From contig JAFVFN010000002.1 of NCBI GenBank assembly GCA_017475405.1, positions 1 through 64,000 on the forward strand: a stretch of 64,000 bases of DNA. The letters are read 5' to 3'. The notes below the pieces were generated by a model. It ran no database searches and was not told the DNA's origin. It saw nothing but the letters and a program-made list of their open reading frames with translations. Each line of letters opens with the position of its first letter. Position 1 is the first letter of the stretch. Of this stretch, positions 1-9,060 are shown one piece after another. Origin of the DNA: Elusimicrobiaceae bacterium (GTDB taxonomy: Bacteria > Elusimicrobiota > Elusimicrobia > Elusimicrobiales > Elusimicrobiaceae). The position numbers and the translations under genes were made by a program.

Positions 1-1
1 A

Positions 2-1855
2 GCCGTACCTCAGTACCAACAGGCAGTACTCAAGAGTAGATATAAGACACTTATGTTACCTACCAAGAGTATTAACTCCGGTAATGAAGTATATTACTTA
101 GCCCACGGGTATTACGCAGACAGACTCAAAGAGTTGGATGTGGACTTTAACAGTGAAGATGAAAAGACCCTGGTAAAGCTTAGTGATGACTTAGAGTATG
201 CGTATGTATTATCTACGCGAAGTGATTTGGCTAATAACTATATTATGTACCAGCAGCATAGCATGAACTATCCGGGGGAGATACACTGTGAGGCACTAAC
301 AGAAGATGAGAAAGCCAATAAGCTGTGTAAGTTACTGGGAGGAGAAGAGATAGCGGGGAGCCAAACCAGTGGATATAAGACATACATATTGGAAGGGACA
401 GGAAATGGATTTCCTCCAGGAGTAAACAGTGAAGGGGCAAATTGCGATAATGCTTTATCAAAGGGATTTGCATGTACTTTAACTGAGAATAAAGATGGGT
501 CTATTCATAAAAAGGTATGTCAATCAGTAGGAACTAATGCGAATTTTTGTATAGATGCGGACTATGATAAAGATGGTAATATTACGTTCAAGAGTTCTTG
601 TGTTCAACAAGAAGATGGAATTTGTCATGCCTATAATGTAGCTACATATGATAAGAATGGAAATCGAACATTTTATGGCTTCTGTGATAATATGTTTGGA
701 GGAGTGCAAAACAGTGATGGAAGTTGTAAACAAGCTTATAGTGGGGACTTTTATTGGTATGATAATCAAAATCATATGATTGGTTCTGGTTGTGCCAAAT
801 GGGGTGATAATTTTTCATGTCTTTCGGTACCATCGCAAGTGATGGAATATGATGCACAAGGTAATAAAATTAGTCAAAAATCTTGTGTCACATGGAATTC
901 AGATGGTATTACGTGTGATTTGTATGGTACAGTAGCAATTAATAGATACGATAGTCAAGGAAATAAAACATTTTCTTGGGAATGTATGTATTATTCTGCC
1001 AACCATAATAGTGATGGCAGTTGTAAGAGAGCTAATATTTATGAATATGAAACCAAACAATCTGAGGATGGCACAAAATCACAAATAACTAAAACATGCG
1101 CTACGGCCGATATGCAAGCTCAATCGTGTAATACATACAGTTCTGTCAAGGAATCTATCTATGACGTAAATGGGAATATATTATCTACCAATAGTTGTTT
1201 AGGGAGTAATATCAATCGTGATACGGGTTCTTGTAATGCTTGGACTCCTTCTTCTAAATATGAATATGATGAGCAGGGAAGATTAACTAATTCGACGACA
1301 TGTTCCAGTGGTTCGTCGCTTGAAAGTTGCTCTAAAAATATATCTAATATTTCCTATGAAGATGACGGTAGCTATACCAAAGTATCGTGTATTGGAGGTA
1401 ACTGCACGAATGGAAAGTATACAGAAGCAAATTATGATAGTCAAAATAGGATCCTTTCTTCTGAAACATGCACCAATTATAATAGTGATGGTGCGTGTAC
1501 CAATTATCAGGGAACTTCTTATAAGTATATATATGACGATGCAAAGGGTACGCAAACTGTGGCCTATTGCAACACAAGCTTAAATACGAGTACAGGACAA
1601 TGTAACAAATATGATGGTATATCCGATGTCTATTTCTATGACTCAGATGGAAATAAAACGGGAAGAGCTGGGTGTAGCAGTTGGAATGAAGATGGAAGTT
1701 GTACAAAGTATGGATATAGATATCAATTATTATATGATGAAGATGGAAAACTTATAACAACAGACACCAACAATGGTATCTATTGTCAGGCAGATCCTAA
1801 TACGGGTAGTTGTATTAGTTCGGATTGGGTTATGCCGGATGTATACCTACCATGA
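2..1855 (+). CDS. Prepilin-like protein with Cys-rich YD-like repeat domain (5' partial)
   Basis: The reading frame is open to the left edge. Before the first ATG (53) it encodes the end of a type IV prepilin helix (AVPQYQQAVLKSRYKTL), so that ATG is internal and the true start lies upstream of the window; 617 residues are visible. After a short pilin-like segment (NEVYYLAHGYYADRLKELDV, as in the other pilins here) comes about 450 residues of roughly a dozen degenerate repeats of 35-45 residues. Each has a YDxxGN-like tyrosine/aspartate motif, a Cys, and DGSC or DGxC followed by an aromatic residue. The pattern resembles YD/RHS-type extracellular repeats with paired cysteines that could form disulfides. 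Inference: a pilus-displayed or tip-located adhesin-like minor pilin. A hairpin terminator follows. Pilin assignment is good; repeat function is unknown. Confidence 0.8.
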   Translation, partial: AVPQYQQAVLKSRYKTLMLPTKSINSGNEVYYLAHGYYADRLKELDVDFNSEDEKTLVKLSDDLEYAYVLSTRSDLANNYIMYQQHSMNYPGEIHCEALTEDEKANKLCKLLGGEEIAGSQTSGYKTYILEGTGNGFPPGVNSEGANCDNALSKGFACTLTENKDGSIHKKVCQSVGTNANFCIDADYDKDGNITFKSSCVQQEDGICHAYNVATYDKNGNRTFYGFCDNMFGGVQNSDGSCKQAYSGDFYWYDNQNHMIGSGCAKWGDNFSCLSVPSQVMEYDAQGNKISQKSCVTWNSDGITCDLYGTVAINRYDSQGNKTFSWECMYYSANHNSDGSCKRANIYEYETKQSEDGTKSQITKTCATADMQAQSCNTYSSVKESIYDVNGNILSTNSCLGSNINRDTGSCNAWTPSSKYEYDEQGRLTNSTTCSSGSSLESCSKNISNISYEDDGSYTKVSCIGGNCTNGKYTEANYDSQNRILSSETCTNYNSDGACTNYQGTSYKYIYDDAKGTQTVAYCNTSLNTSTGQCNKYDGISDVYFYDSDGNKTGRAGCSSWNEDGSCTKYGYRYQLLYDEDGKLITTDTNNGIYCQADPNTGSCISSDWVMPDVYLP

Positions 1856-1883
1856 TATATGTCAGTATGTTAATTTTGATGTG

Positions 1884-1915
1884 TTTCCCCAGTTATTATA
1901 AACTGGGGAAATTTT
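1884..1915 (+). terminator. Rho-independent terminator after the repeat pilin
   Basis: Perfect 11-bp stem (TTTCCCCAGTT / AACTGGGGAAA) with a 6-nt loop, followed by TTTT. It lies 29 nt after the stop codon of the first gene and before the promoter of the next pilin. Confidence 0.85.
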
Positions 1916-1965
1916 CAAATATATATCATTTTGTATTGAATATACAACACGTAGCAGAAAAAGTA

Positions 1966-2015
1966 CTTGACACGTTTTTTTTTTTTGATATTTTCTCTTT
2001 ATAGGGATAAAAACC
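1966..2015 (+). promoter_or_regulatory. Pilin promoter module with T12 spacer (copy 1)
   Basis: TTGACA at 1967-1972 is followed by CG, twelve T residues, GA and TATTTT (1989-1994), giving a 16-bp spacer made mostly of the T tract. The 50-nt stretch to position 2015 recurs at 52176-52225 with a single C/T difference, also directly upstream of a pilin gene. Sequence outside this core is unrelated, so the module itself is conserved. The exact -10 assignment is an inference; a TATAGG further down (2000-2005) is the alternative. Confidence 0.7.
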
Positions 2016-2033
2016 ATATAAGGAGAATTGAAT

Positions 2034-2531
2034 ATGTATCAAAATAAAGAAGCATTCACACTCATAGAGCTTTTGGTAGTTGTATTAATTATAGGTATCT
2101 TGGCAGCAGTAGCTTTACCGCAGTACAAAATGACTGTTATCAAAGCAAGAGTTTCTACCGTATTGCCCATTTTGAAAAGCATGGTGGAGGCCGAAGAAAT
2201 TTATTACTTATCTAACGGGGAATATACAAGTGATGGGCGAGAGCTGGAGGTGGAGATACCTACTGAATGTAACATCGCTACTGGTGGCAATGAAGGTGAA
2301 TTTTGGCGGTGTGGTAAATATTTTCTTTTAGATTATGGTGGGGGAGATGAAGCCTTGGCAACTTATTGCCCTGACAAAAATGATTCATATGAAACATGTA
2401 GAGCTGTGCGTGATTTTCAAATTGTATTTAGGTATGCCCATGCAACTAATCGCCCCGGAGATCGTTTTTGCGTGATATATAATAATTCTTCGTTAGGTAA
2501 ACGTATTTGTGCTGCTTTGTCATTATCCTGA
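2034..2531 (+). CDS. Type IV prepilin-like protein
   Basis: A short leader ending KEA is followed by the class III prepilin signature [17 protein letters not shown] with the mature-position Phe and Glu5, a hydrophobic helix and ALPQY. The globular part has the EAEEIYYLSNGEYTSDGREL segment shared by pilins of this genome, followed by several cysteines. Prepilin peptidase would cleave before the Phe; the product is assembled into a pilus or pseudopilus in the envelope. The start is set at ATG 2034 because AGGAGA (2021-2026) is 7 nt upstream; the in-frame TTG at 2028 would sit almost on the SD. Transcribed from the T12 promoter module. No other pilus gene is nearby, so it is a stand-alone pilin cassette. 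Confidence 0.9.
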   Translation: MYQNKEAFTLIELLVVVLIIGILAAVALPQYKMTVIKARVSTVLPILKSMVEAEEIYYLSNGEYTSDGRELEVEIPTECNIATGGNEGEFWRCGKYFLLDYGGGDEALATYCPDKNDSYETCRAVRDFQIVFRYAHATNRPGDRFCVIYNNSSLGKRICAALSLS

Positions 2532-2617
2532 CACAAAAATAGCTAAATTATACTCTTCAGAGATATTAAGGAATTTGCGAGACGGCCCAAAAACTCTATT
2601 GTTGCTGATATATTTGC

Positions 2618-2623
2618 TATAAT
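2618..2623 (+). promoter_or_regulatory. -10 element of a leaderless promoter
   Basis: TATAAT ends 6 nt before the ATG at 2630 and no Shine-Dalgarno sequence is present. Transcription starting about 7 nt after the -10 would begin at the ATG. The same arrangement recurs at nine other genes in the window. Confidence 0.65.
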
Positions 2624-2629
2624 AAAAAT

Positions 2630-4762
2630 ATGAAGAAATTTCTTCTTATTTTTACCCTTTTTATGCCTTTATCTTTGTCTGCGCAGGAAGTTTCCGTAAC
2701 TGAACCGGAGACTGCGGTACCTACCGTGTCTAAATCTTCCATTGCGACCAAGCGCATGGACAGCAAACTAAACGAAATTACTCTTCATAAAACGGTACTG
2801 GATTATTCCCTGCCACCGGAGATTGCCGCGGCCGCGCGCAGTTGCACACAAGAGGAAGAGGACTGCTATTTTGCCTTTAAAACCTTTGAAAATGCTTCGG
2901 ATAAACAAGTCGCTTCTTCGGCTAATTTGGAGTTGGCTGTATTGGCGCTACAGCGCGGACAGGTTAAACAGTCCTTGGGTTATATTGAAAAAGCCAAATC
3001 TTTAAACCCCGATGACCCGTTTGTAGAGCTGACCCGGGGTTGGATTTTATTATCGGCCGGTAAATACAAAAAAGCCCGGGAAACTTTTGACCATTTGTTA
3101 TATTTATCGGCTGATTTTGAGTATGTGTCTTCGGCGAAACTAGGAGCAGCTCTTGCCTGGTATTTTGGCGGCAACAAAGAAAAAGCGGCCGAGCAATTAC
3201 AGTACTTATACGTTTCAAATCCGTATGCGATTTCGTTTGTGTCATATATGCTCGGGCGTATAGCCTCAGAGACCAAGGTCGCCAAGAAGATGGCTCCCGT
3301 GTTTTTGCAGCAATCGCTCTCTCACGATGAAAAAAACTATGCTGCAGTCGAACTGTTTGCCAAACTTTCCGAAAAAGACAAAGACAAACTTCGTTCCTGG
3401 CAATATTATGCGACGCTTTACAGCTTAGACCCGCAAAACAAAGAACTGGCCGCCAAGATTGAAAAATACTCCAAAGATTTCGGTAGTAAAAGCATTGACT
3501 ATTTGTTTTACCTGCGTTTGGAGCAGCCCATTGTACATGAAATGAAGTCCACGCCGTCTGCCCGGGTCAAAATGGCCTTATATGCTGGCCGCAATCAGCT
3601 CCCGCAGCAGTTGCAAAAAATAACAGTGATGGCCTCGGGGACGGTTAAAATTACGGACGAAAAACGCGGCGATGTACTCAAAATACCCTCGTATATTGAA
3701 AAACGTATTGAGTTTAACCCGCAGACTCACGGAGTTGATTTTACCAATGCCAAAGGACAGGTGGAGTTCTCGGCGGCGTATCCGTTCCGGTTGTCTTTGG
3801 AAAACCCGAATAAAACCCTGCTTGTCAAAAATGCACAAACCGAAAATATTTTTGCGGCGGATCTAAGTGATAAAGAGCTCAAAGGTGATTTATGGGTCAT
3901 CCCTGAGAATGACGGTTTTTTACTGGTAAACGAGGTATATGCCGAAGACCTGATTCCGGCGTTACTGGCTGCTCAGGTGCAGGACGTCGCGCAGGAGTCC
4001 GCGCTTAAATCACTTGCCGTGGTCTTACGATCGGCTTTGTTGCAGGCAGTGGATGAGCATCAAGACGAACCCTATCATATTACTGACAACGATGTGCAGT
4101 TCCAGTTCAAGGGTATTAATTTGATTTTTAAAACGCTGTTGGATGCCTCCCAGACTTCCGGTGAGGTGCGCTTAACACAGGCTGCCGCCGCTTACGCCAA
4201 TTGCGGTGTGGTGACAGCCGCTACACTTGCCAACACGGAGCTTAAACCCGCTTACGTGTTTTCACCGGCAAACGTCAGTAAATATATGCTGTCCAATCCG
4301 CCGGCGGATTTGTTTTCCCGTCCGCAGGATCCGACGCAATGGTCTGGCATTAAATGGATCTATTTGTATGATGCCAAGGCCATTGAAAAACGTATTTCAT
4401 ATGTGGCCAAGATTGGCAAATTGCGTGCTATGACGCCTACCCGACTGTCTGCGAACGGACGTATTTTGTCTATGCGTTTTGAGGGAAGCAAAGCCGCATA
4501 TGAAGCTACTACCCCGCAGGAGATTTCATTTATTATAGGAGCCGGAACGCTGCGTTCCAACTTCTTTGATCTAGTACCGTTCTATCAGGGTAAAAATATT
4601 CGTGCTGTACTTGTGCGCGGGTATGACAGCGGACTGGGCGAGGGGTTGTGTTTGCGCGGTGCGGAAGGGCTTGCCAAAGCGGGATCGGACTACAAAGGGA
4701 TTATTAAGTATTATTTCCCGGAGGGCCGTATTTTGAATACTACAACAGGTGAGATTCACTAA
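2630..4762 (+). CDS. SpoIID/LytB domain protein with TPR-like N-terminal region
   Basis: Signal peptide MKKFLLIFTLFMPLSLSA, then an alpha-helical TPR-like region (about residues 90-270, with an ELTRGWILLSAGKYKKARE unit). The C-terminal part (about 440-710) has SpoIID/LytB character: VQDVAQESALKSLAVVLRS, a YANCGVV segment, and a closing G-GLCLRGAEGLAKAG plus YKGIIKYYFPEGRI that matches the family's terminal motif. SpoIID proteins are peptidoglycan lytic transglycosylases that act on denuded glycan; here it would act in the periplasm. The 710-residue length is well above a bare SpoIID domain because of the TPR part. It heads a tight operon: its TAA overlaps the ATG of the next gene by 1 nt. Promoter is leaderless-type (TATAAT 2618-2623). 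Confidence 0.8.
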   Translation: MKKFLLIFTLFMPLSLSAQEVSVTEPETAVPTVSKSSIATKRMDSKLNEITLHKTVLDYSLPPEIAAAARSCTQEEEDCYFAFKTFENASDKQVASSANLELAVLALQRGQVKQSLGYIEKAKSLNPDDPFVELTRGWILLSAGKYKKARETFDHLLYLSADFEYVSSAKLGAALAWYFGGNKEKAAEQLQYLYVSNPYAISFVSYMLGRIASETKVAKKMAPVFLQQSLSHDEKNYAAVELFAKLSEKDKDKLRSWQYYATLYSLDPQNKELAAKIEKYSKDFGSKSIDYLFYLRLEQPIVHEMKSTPSARVKMALYAGRNQLPQQLQKITVMASGTVKITDEKRGDVLKIPSYIEKRIEFNPQTHGVDFTNAKGQVEFSAAYPFRLSLENPNKTLLVKNAQTENIFAADLSDKELKGDLWVIPENDGFLLVNEVYAEDLIPALLAAQVQDVAQESALKSLAVVLRSALLQAVDEHQDEPYHITDNDVQFQFKGINLIFKTLLDASQTSGEVRLTQAAAAYANCGVVTAATLANTELKPAYVFSPANVSKYMLSNPPADLFSRPQDPTQWSGIKWIYLYDAKAIEKRISYVAKIGKLRAMTPTRLSANGRILSMRFEGSKAAYEATTPQEISFIIGAGTLRSNFFDLVPFYQGKNIRAVLVRGYDSGLGEGLCLRGAEGLAKAGSDYKGIIKYYFPEGRILNTTTGEIH

Positions 4763-5997
4763 TGGAAAAAACGAAAATCTTATATTTTATTACCCGTCTG
4801 GATCAGGGCGGTGCACAGGCCAGTGTACTGGCTACCATGAAAACCATCAACAAACAACAGTTTGATACCTATCTGGCCACCGGTCCCGGCGGTCGGTTGG
4901 ACGGTAAATTTAAGGGAGATCCCAGTCATTTATTTTTCATCAAAGCGCTCAAACACGATGTCAAAGTCAAATATGCATTCCACGATTTAGTAGCTCTGAT
5001 TCAAATGGGACTGGTGCTTCGCAAAGTGCGTCCGGACATCGTGCATACCAATGCACCCAAGGCTGGTATTTTAGGACGACTGGCGGTCCGTATTTTTTGG
5101 CGTCGCGCCAAAGTGGTACACACATTCCACGGATTAGGGTTTGCCAAGGAGCAGGGGGAGAAACATTTTAAGTTTTTCGTGTGGGTCGAAAAAACTTGTG
5201 CTAAGTTTACCGATGTGCTTGTGTTTGTATCTCGTAAAAACGCCGCAGAGGCCAAAGAACTGGGGATCGGTAAAGGCACTCGCAGCGAGATTATCCGAGC
5301 CGGAGTTAATTTTAATCCGATTTTACCGCTCAAGTTTGATCCCGTAGCCAAAAAAGCGTCTTTGAAGATCCCGGCTAACGCCAAAGTGGTACTGGCACTG
5401 GCCAATTGTAAACCGCTTAAAAATCCGCTTCATTTTGTATTTGCTGCCTATAAGGTTCTGCAGCAGCTTAAAAACGTTTATTTCATTTTTACAGGGGACG
5501 GTCCGCTGCGCGAGCAGGTACTGACGTTGGTGCATAATTTAAATATTGAAAAACAGGTACTTTTTCCCGGATGGCGCAATGACGCACTGGAGCTCTTGGC
5601 CATTAGTGATATTTATGCCAGTGTGTCTCTTCGCGAGGGGCTGCCGATGTCTCTGTTAGAGGCAATGTCCATGCGCGTGCCGGCCGTATGTTATGATGTG
5701 GACGGTATCAGCGAAGTGATTACCAATAACAAGACCGGTTTTTTGGTAGCGCCCAGTGATATTAACACGTTTGCTGATAAGCTTAAAGTGCTGCTTCGCC
5801 ACAAGCAGCTCATGGAACGTTTTGAAGCCAATATAGACCGACGGGATTTTTCGGAATTTACCGCGGCCACGATGGTCAAAAAACAGGAACGCCTGTACAG
5901 AAGTTTGGTACCGCCTACTAAGAAAAACGGCGGAAAACGGCGTTTCTTTCGCCGTAAAAGACGTTATTATAAACCTGTTAAGAAGGGAGCCGACTAA
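4762..5997 (+). CDS. Glycosyltransferase family 4
   Basis: GT-B fold glycosyltransferase. The N-terminal domain begins ILYFITRLDQGGAQ, the glycine-rich acceptor-side loop typical of GT4 enzymes, and has HTNAPKAGILGRLA and VVHTFHGLGF segments. The C-terminal donor domain contains FTGDGPLREQV, LFPGWRNDALELLA and the EX7E motif REGLPMSLLEAM (about residues 292-300). The last 25 residues are unusually basic (KRRFFRRKRRYYK), perhaps binding anionic membrane lipid. Such enzymes add sugars to LPS, capsule or glycolipids; the substrate cannot be read. Coupled by 1-nt overlaps at both ends to the SpoIID gene and the acyl-CoA dehydrogenase gene. Confidence 0.88.
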   Translation: MEKTKILYFITRLDQGGAQASVLATMKTINKQQFDTYLATGPGGRLDGKFKGDPSHLFFIKALKHDVKVKYAFHDLVALIQMGLVLRKVRPDIVHTNAPKAGILGRLAVRIFWRRAKVVHTFHGLGFAKEQGEKHFKFFVWVEKTCAKFTDVLVFVSRKNAAEAKELGIGKGTRSEIIRAGVNFNPILPLKFDPVAKKASLKIPANAKVVLALANCKPLKNPLHFVFAAYKVLQQLKNVYFIFTGDGPLREQVLTLVHNLNIEKQVLFPGWRNDALELLAISDIYASVSLREGLPMSLLEAMSMRVPAVCYDVDGISEVITNNKTGFLVAPSDINTFADKLKVLLRHKQLMERFEANIDRRDFSEFTAATMVKKQERLYRSLVPPTKKNGGKRRFFRRKRRYYKPVKKGAD

Positions 5998-7232
5998 TGG
6001 ATTACGCGATTAATGAAATGGAACAGGAAGTGCTCAATGCGACGCGCGAACTGGCCCAAAAAAAATTAAAACCTTTACGCGCCGAAATGGACGCCAAAGA
6101 AGAGTTTTCTATCGAAATGTATGAGGAGTACCGCAAATCAGGGATGTTTGGTTTGTGGCTGCCTGAAGAGTACGGCGGACTGGGTGGGGGAATTACGTGT
6201 CTGGCTATGGCTTTTGAAGAGTTATCCCGTGCCTGTGCCGGCCTAGCTTTAACGCCGGGAACCTCGGCGTTGGGAGCGATCCCCATGTTTTTGGCGGCTA
6301 CGAAAGAGCAGCGGGACAAATGGTGCCCGGATTTGGCCAGCGGCAAAAAACTTTGGGCGTTTGCCTTAACGGAACCGGAAGCTGGATCCGATGCAACCGC
6401 GCTTAAAACCACGGCCATTAAAGACGGTGACTATTATGTGGTAAACGGGACTAAACATTTTATTTCAACGGGTAAAGAAGCTGATTTTTACACCGTGGCT
6501 GTTAATACCAATCCGGCCCGCGGGCCGCGCGGAATTTCGCTGTTGGTCATTGAAAAAGGGACTCTGGGTTTTAGTTTCGGCAAAAAAGAAGAAAAAATGG
6601 GTATTCGTTCCAATCCGACGTATGAATTGATTTTTGAAAATGTACGCGTTCCCAAAGAAAACCTGTTGGGCAGTGAGGGACGCGGGCTGCTCTATTTGCA
6701 GGAAACCTTGGATTATTCCCGTCCGGGCGTGGCTGCGCAGGCAGTCGGTATCGCACAGGGGGCCCTGGATACGACGATCCCCTATTTGCGCACGCGCAAA
6801 CAGTTTGGGCAACCGATTATTACGTTCCAGGCACTCGGACACAAAGTAGCCGAACTGGCTGCCAAAACTGAAGCGGGGCGTGCTCTTGTATATAACCTGA
6901 CGCACCGCATGGATACGGAGTATTTGCCGGCGGTCAGAAACGCACTGGACAACGGAACAACGGTACACGACGAGCTTAAAAAACTGAAAGGACAACGTTG
7001 GACCAAATACAGTGCCGAGGCCAAACTGTTCTGCTCCAATGTGGCCATGGAAGTGGCTGACGAATGTGTTACATTGTGCGGCGGGATTGCCTATATGCGG
7101 GATTTTCCGTTGGAAAAATATATGCGCGATGCCAAGATTACCCAAATTTACGAGGGTACGGTGCATATCCAGAAAAACGAAATTTTAACGGCACTGATTA
7201 AAGAATATGCCTCTAAAGAGGGAGAAGAATAA
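5997..7232 (+). CDS. Acyl-CoA dehydrogenase (butyryl-CoA dehydrogenase-like)
   Basis: A 411-residue FAD flavoprotein of the acyl-CoA dehydrogenase family. Hallmarks are FALTEPEAGSDA, the flavin-contacting WAFALTEPEAG / TKHFISTGKEAD region, RKQFGQPI and the C-terminal DAKITQIYEGTVHIQKN, whose Glu (about residue 386) is the expected catalytic base. It oxidises a short acyl-CoA to the enoyl-CoA, or runs in reverse, passing electrons to the Etf encoded directly downstream. The gap to etfB is 1 nt. This arrangement is typical of Bcd-Etf complexes of anaerobes, some of which bifurcate electrons; bifurcation here is not shown. A roughly 25-residue insertion around AVRNALDNGTTVHDELKKLK is somewhat unusual for the family. 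Confidence 0.92.
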   Translation: MDYAINEMEQEVLNATRELAQKKLKPLRAEMDAKEEFSIEMYEEYRKSGMFGLWLPEEYGGLGGGITCLAMAFEELSRACAGLALTPGTSALGAIPMFLAATKEQRDKWCPDLASGKKLWAFALTEPEAGSDATALKTTAIKDGDYYVVNGTKHFISTGKEADFYTVAVNTNPARGPRGISLLVIEKGTLGFSFGKKEEKMGIRSNPTYELIFENVRVPKENLLGSEGRGLLYLQETLDYSRPGVAAQAVGIAQGALDTTIPYLRTRKQFGQPIITFQALGHKVAELAAKTEAGRALVYNLTHRMDTEYLPAVRNALDNGTTVHDELKKLKGQRWTKYSAEAKLFCSNVAMEVADECVTLCGGIAYMRDFPLEKYMRDAKITQIYEGTVHIQKNEILTALIKEYASKEGEE

Positions 7233-7233
7233 T

Positions 7234-8031
7234 ATGCATATTGTAGCTTGTGTAAAACAAACCCCCAAATCTGATAACGTCAAAATTGATCCGCAAACAG
7301 GGTGTCTTATCCGTTCAGGTACGCAAAGTGCCATGAACCCGTTTGATGAGTTTGCCCTGGAAGAAGCCGTTACCCTTAAAGAACAAGTCGGAGGCAAAGT
7401 ATCTGTGATTACCATGGGACCGCCGCAGGCGGAGGCTGTCCTGCGCGACAGTATTGCCCGGGGCGCCGATGAGGTATTTCAACTGGGAGACCGTGCACTG
7501 GCCGGATCGGACACTTGGTCTACCTCTTATGCGTTAAGTAAAGGCATTGAAAAGATTAATCAGTTGGAGCACGTGGATTTAATTATTTGCGGTAAACAGA
7601 CCAACGACAGTGATACGGGGCATATCGGTCCGCAGATTTCGGCCTGGCTTCAAATCCCCAATGCGGCATTTGTCAAAAAAGTTGTGCGTGTTGAGAAAAA
7701 CAGCATTGTTGTGGAACGCTTAACAGAAGATGGCAGTGAGGTTGTAGAACTTAATTTCCCGTGTGTGATTTCCGTAGTCAAGGAAATCAATAAACCGCGT
7801 GTACGCAGCGTCAAAGGACGGATGCTTGCCAAACGGGTTCCTATTACGGTATGGACCGCTGATGACGTACAGGCCGATAAAACCAAGCTGGGGATCAATT
7901 ATTGTCCCACACGGGTAGTCAAGTCCTTTGTGCCCAAACGGGAAGTAAACGCCGTGGCGGTTGAAGGTGCCAATGCCAAAGAAAAGGCCGCCAAATTGGT
8001 AGCACTCTTAAAAGAGAATAAATATATTTAA
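7234..8031 (+). CDS. etfB: Electron transfer flavoprotein beta subunit
   Basis: Starts MHIVACVKQTPKSDNVKIDP, the standard EtfB N-terminus. ATG 7234 is chosen over an upstream in-frame ATG (7207) that lies inside the preceding gene; GGGAGAAG at 7220-7227 serves as RBS. Contains DTGHIGPQISAWL with the preceding GKQTNDSD adenine-nucleotide loop, and VISVVKEINKPRVRSVKGRM, the EtfB signature region. 265 residues is normal. It pairs with EtfA to accept electrons from the adjacent acyl-CoA dehydrogenase. Confidence 0.95.
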   Translation: MHIVACVKQTPKSDNVKIDPQTGCLIRSGTQSAMNPFDEFALEEAVTLKEQVGGKVSVITMGPPQAEAVLRDSIARGADEVFQLGDRALAGSDTWSTSYALSKGIEKINQLEHVDLIICGKQTNDSDTGHIGPQISAWLQIPNAAFVKKVVRVEKNSIVVERLTEDGSEVVELNFPCVISVVKEINKPRVRSVKGRMLAKRVPITVWTADDVQADKTKLGINYCPTRVVKSFVPKREVNAVAVEGANAKEKAAKLVALLKENKYI

Positions 8032-8040
8032 GGAACGTCT

Positions 8041-9036
8041 ATGAATTTACAGGATTATAAAAATGTATGGATTTTCGCACAGACCCAACGCGGCAAATTA
8101 AGTCCGACTGTCTACGAACTCTTGACGGCAGGTCGACAACTGGCCGATGACTTGGGTGAAAAACTATGTGCTGTATTACTGGGGCATCAGGTCAAAGCTT
8201 TTGCGCAGGATTTAATTAACCACGGTGCAGACTGTGTGTATGTTTGTGATGTACCCGTCTTGGAAAACTACCTGGACGATGTCTATGCCCGTGTGCTATC
8301 TGACTTGGTAGCACAATACAAACCCAATAAATTTTTAATCCCGGCGACTAATATGGGACGAGCTCTTTCTGCCAAAACGGCTGTATTTGTTGGCACAGGA
8401 CTCACAGCCGACGCAACAGAGGTCTCTATCCATAAAGAGGATGGTCAGCTCTATGCCACGCGCCCGACGTTTGGCGGTAATTTGATGGCTACGATTACCT
8501 GTGCCAAAACCCGTCCGGAGATGTGCTCTTTGCGCCCTATGTCCTATGAGAAAGCTCCTAAGCAACCGGGACGCATCGGGGAAATCATTGAAGTCCCCGT
8601 GGATACTGGTAAATATACTGGCTCTCTGGCCAAATTCGTGCAGTTTATCAAAAGCAAAGGCGACGGACTGGATTTGTCGGAAGCCGAGATTATTGTAGCC
8701 GGGGGTCGCGGAGTCGGCAATAAAGAAGGATTTAAATTACTGGAAAAACTCGCTGCCCGTTTGGGCGGTGCCGTGGGTGCCTCCCGCGGTCCCGTGGACA
8801 GCGGCTGGATTGATTACCGCTATCAAATCGGGTTAACCGGGCGAACTGTGAAGCCCAAACTGTATATTGCCTGCGGGATTTCCGGACAAATACAACATAT
8901 GGCCGGTATGAGCGGGGCCAACGTGATTGTGGCGATTAATAAAGACCCCGATACGCCTATGATGAAGGCTGCGCATTTTGCATTGGAAGGGGATTTGTAT
9001 GAAGTGATCCCGGCCATGTTGGAAGCATTGCATTAA
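8041..9036 (+). CDS. etfA: Electron transfer flavoprotein alpha subunit
   Basis: A 331-residue EtfA. The N-terminal domain (VWIFAQTQRGKLSPTVYELL) packs on EtfB; the C-terminal FAD domain carries VAGGRGVG, GASRGPVDSGW, the QIGLTGRTVKPKLYIACGIS flavin-binding stretch, and SGANVIVAINKDPDTPM. It transfers electrons between the acyl-CoA dehydrogenase and a downstream acceptor. RBS AAGGAACG upstream. It closes the five-gene operon, followed by a hairpin terminator. Confidence 0.95.
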   Translation: MNLQDYKNVWIFAQTQRGKLSPTVYELLTAGRQLADDLGEKLCAVLLGHQVKAFAQDLINHGADCVYVCDVPVLENYLDDVYARVLSDLVAQYKPNKFLIPATNMGRALSAKTAVFVGTGLTADATEVSIHKEDGQLYATRPTFGGNLMATITCAKTRPEMCSLRPMSYEKAPKQPGRIGEIIEVPVDTGKYTGSLAKFVQFIKSKGDGLDLSEAEIIVAGGRGVGNKEGFKLLEKLAARLGGAVGASRGPVDSGWIDYRYQIGLTGRTVKPKLYIACGISGQIQHMAGMSGANVIVAINKDPDTPMMKAAHFALEGDLYEVIPAMLEALH

Positions 9037-9060
9037 TAACTAATGTTGTATTAGAATTCG

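Noticed and set aside
53..1855. ATG at 53 as the start of the first gene
   Set aside because: The frame upstream encodes AVPQYQQAVLKSRY, the conserved end of the prepilin helix. The gene is cut by the window edge.
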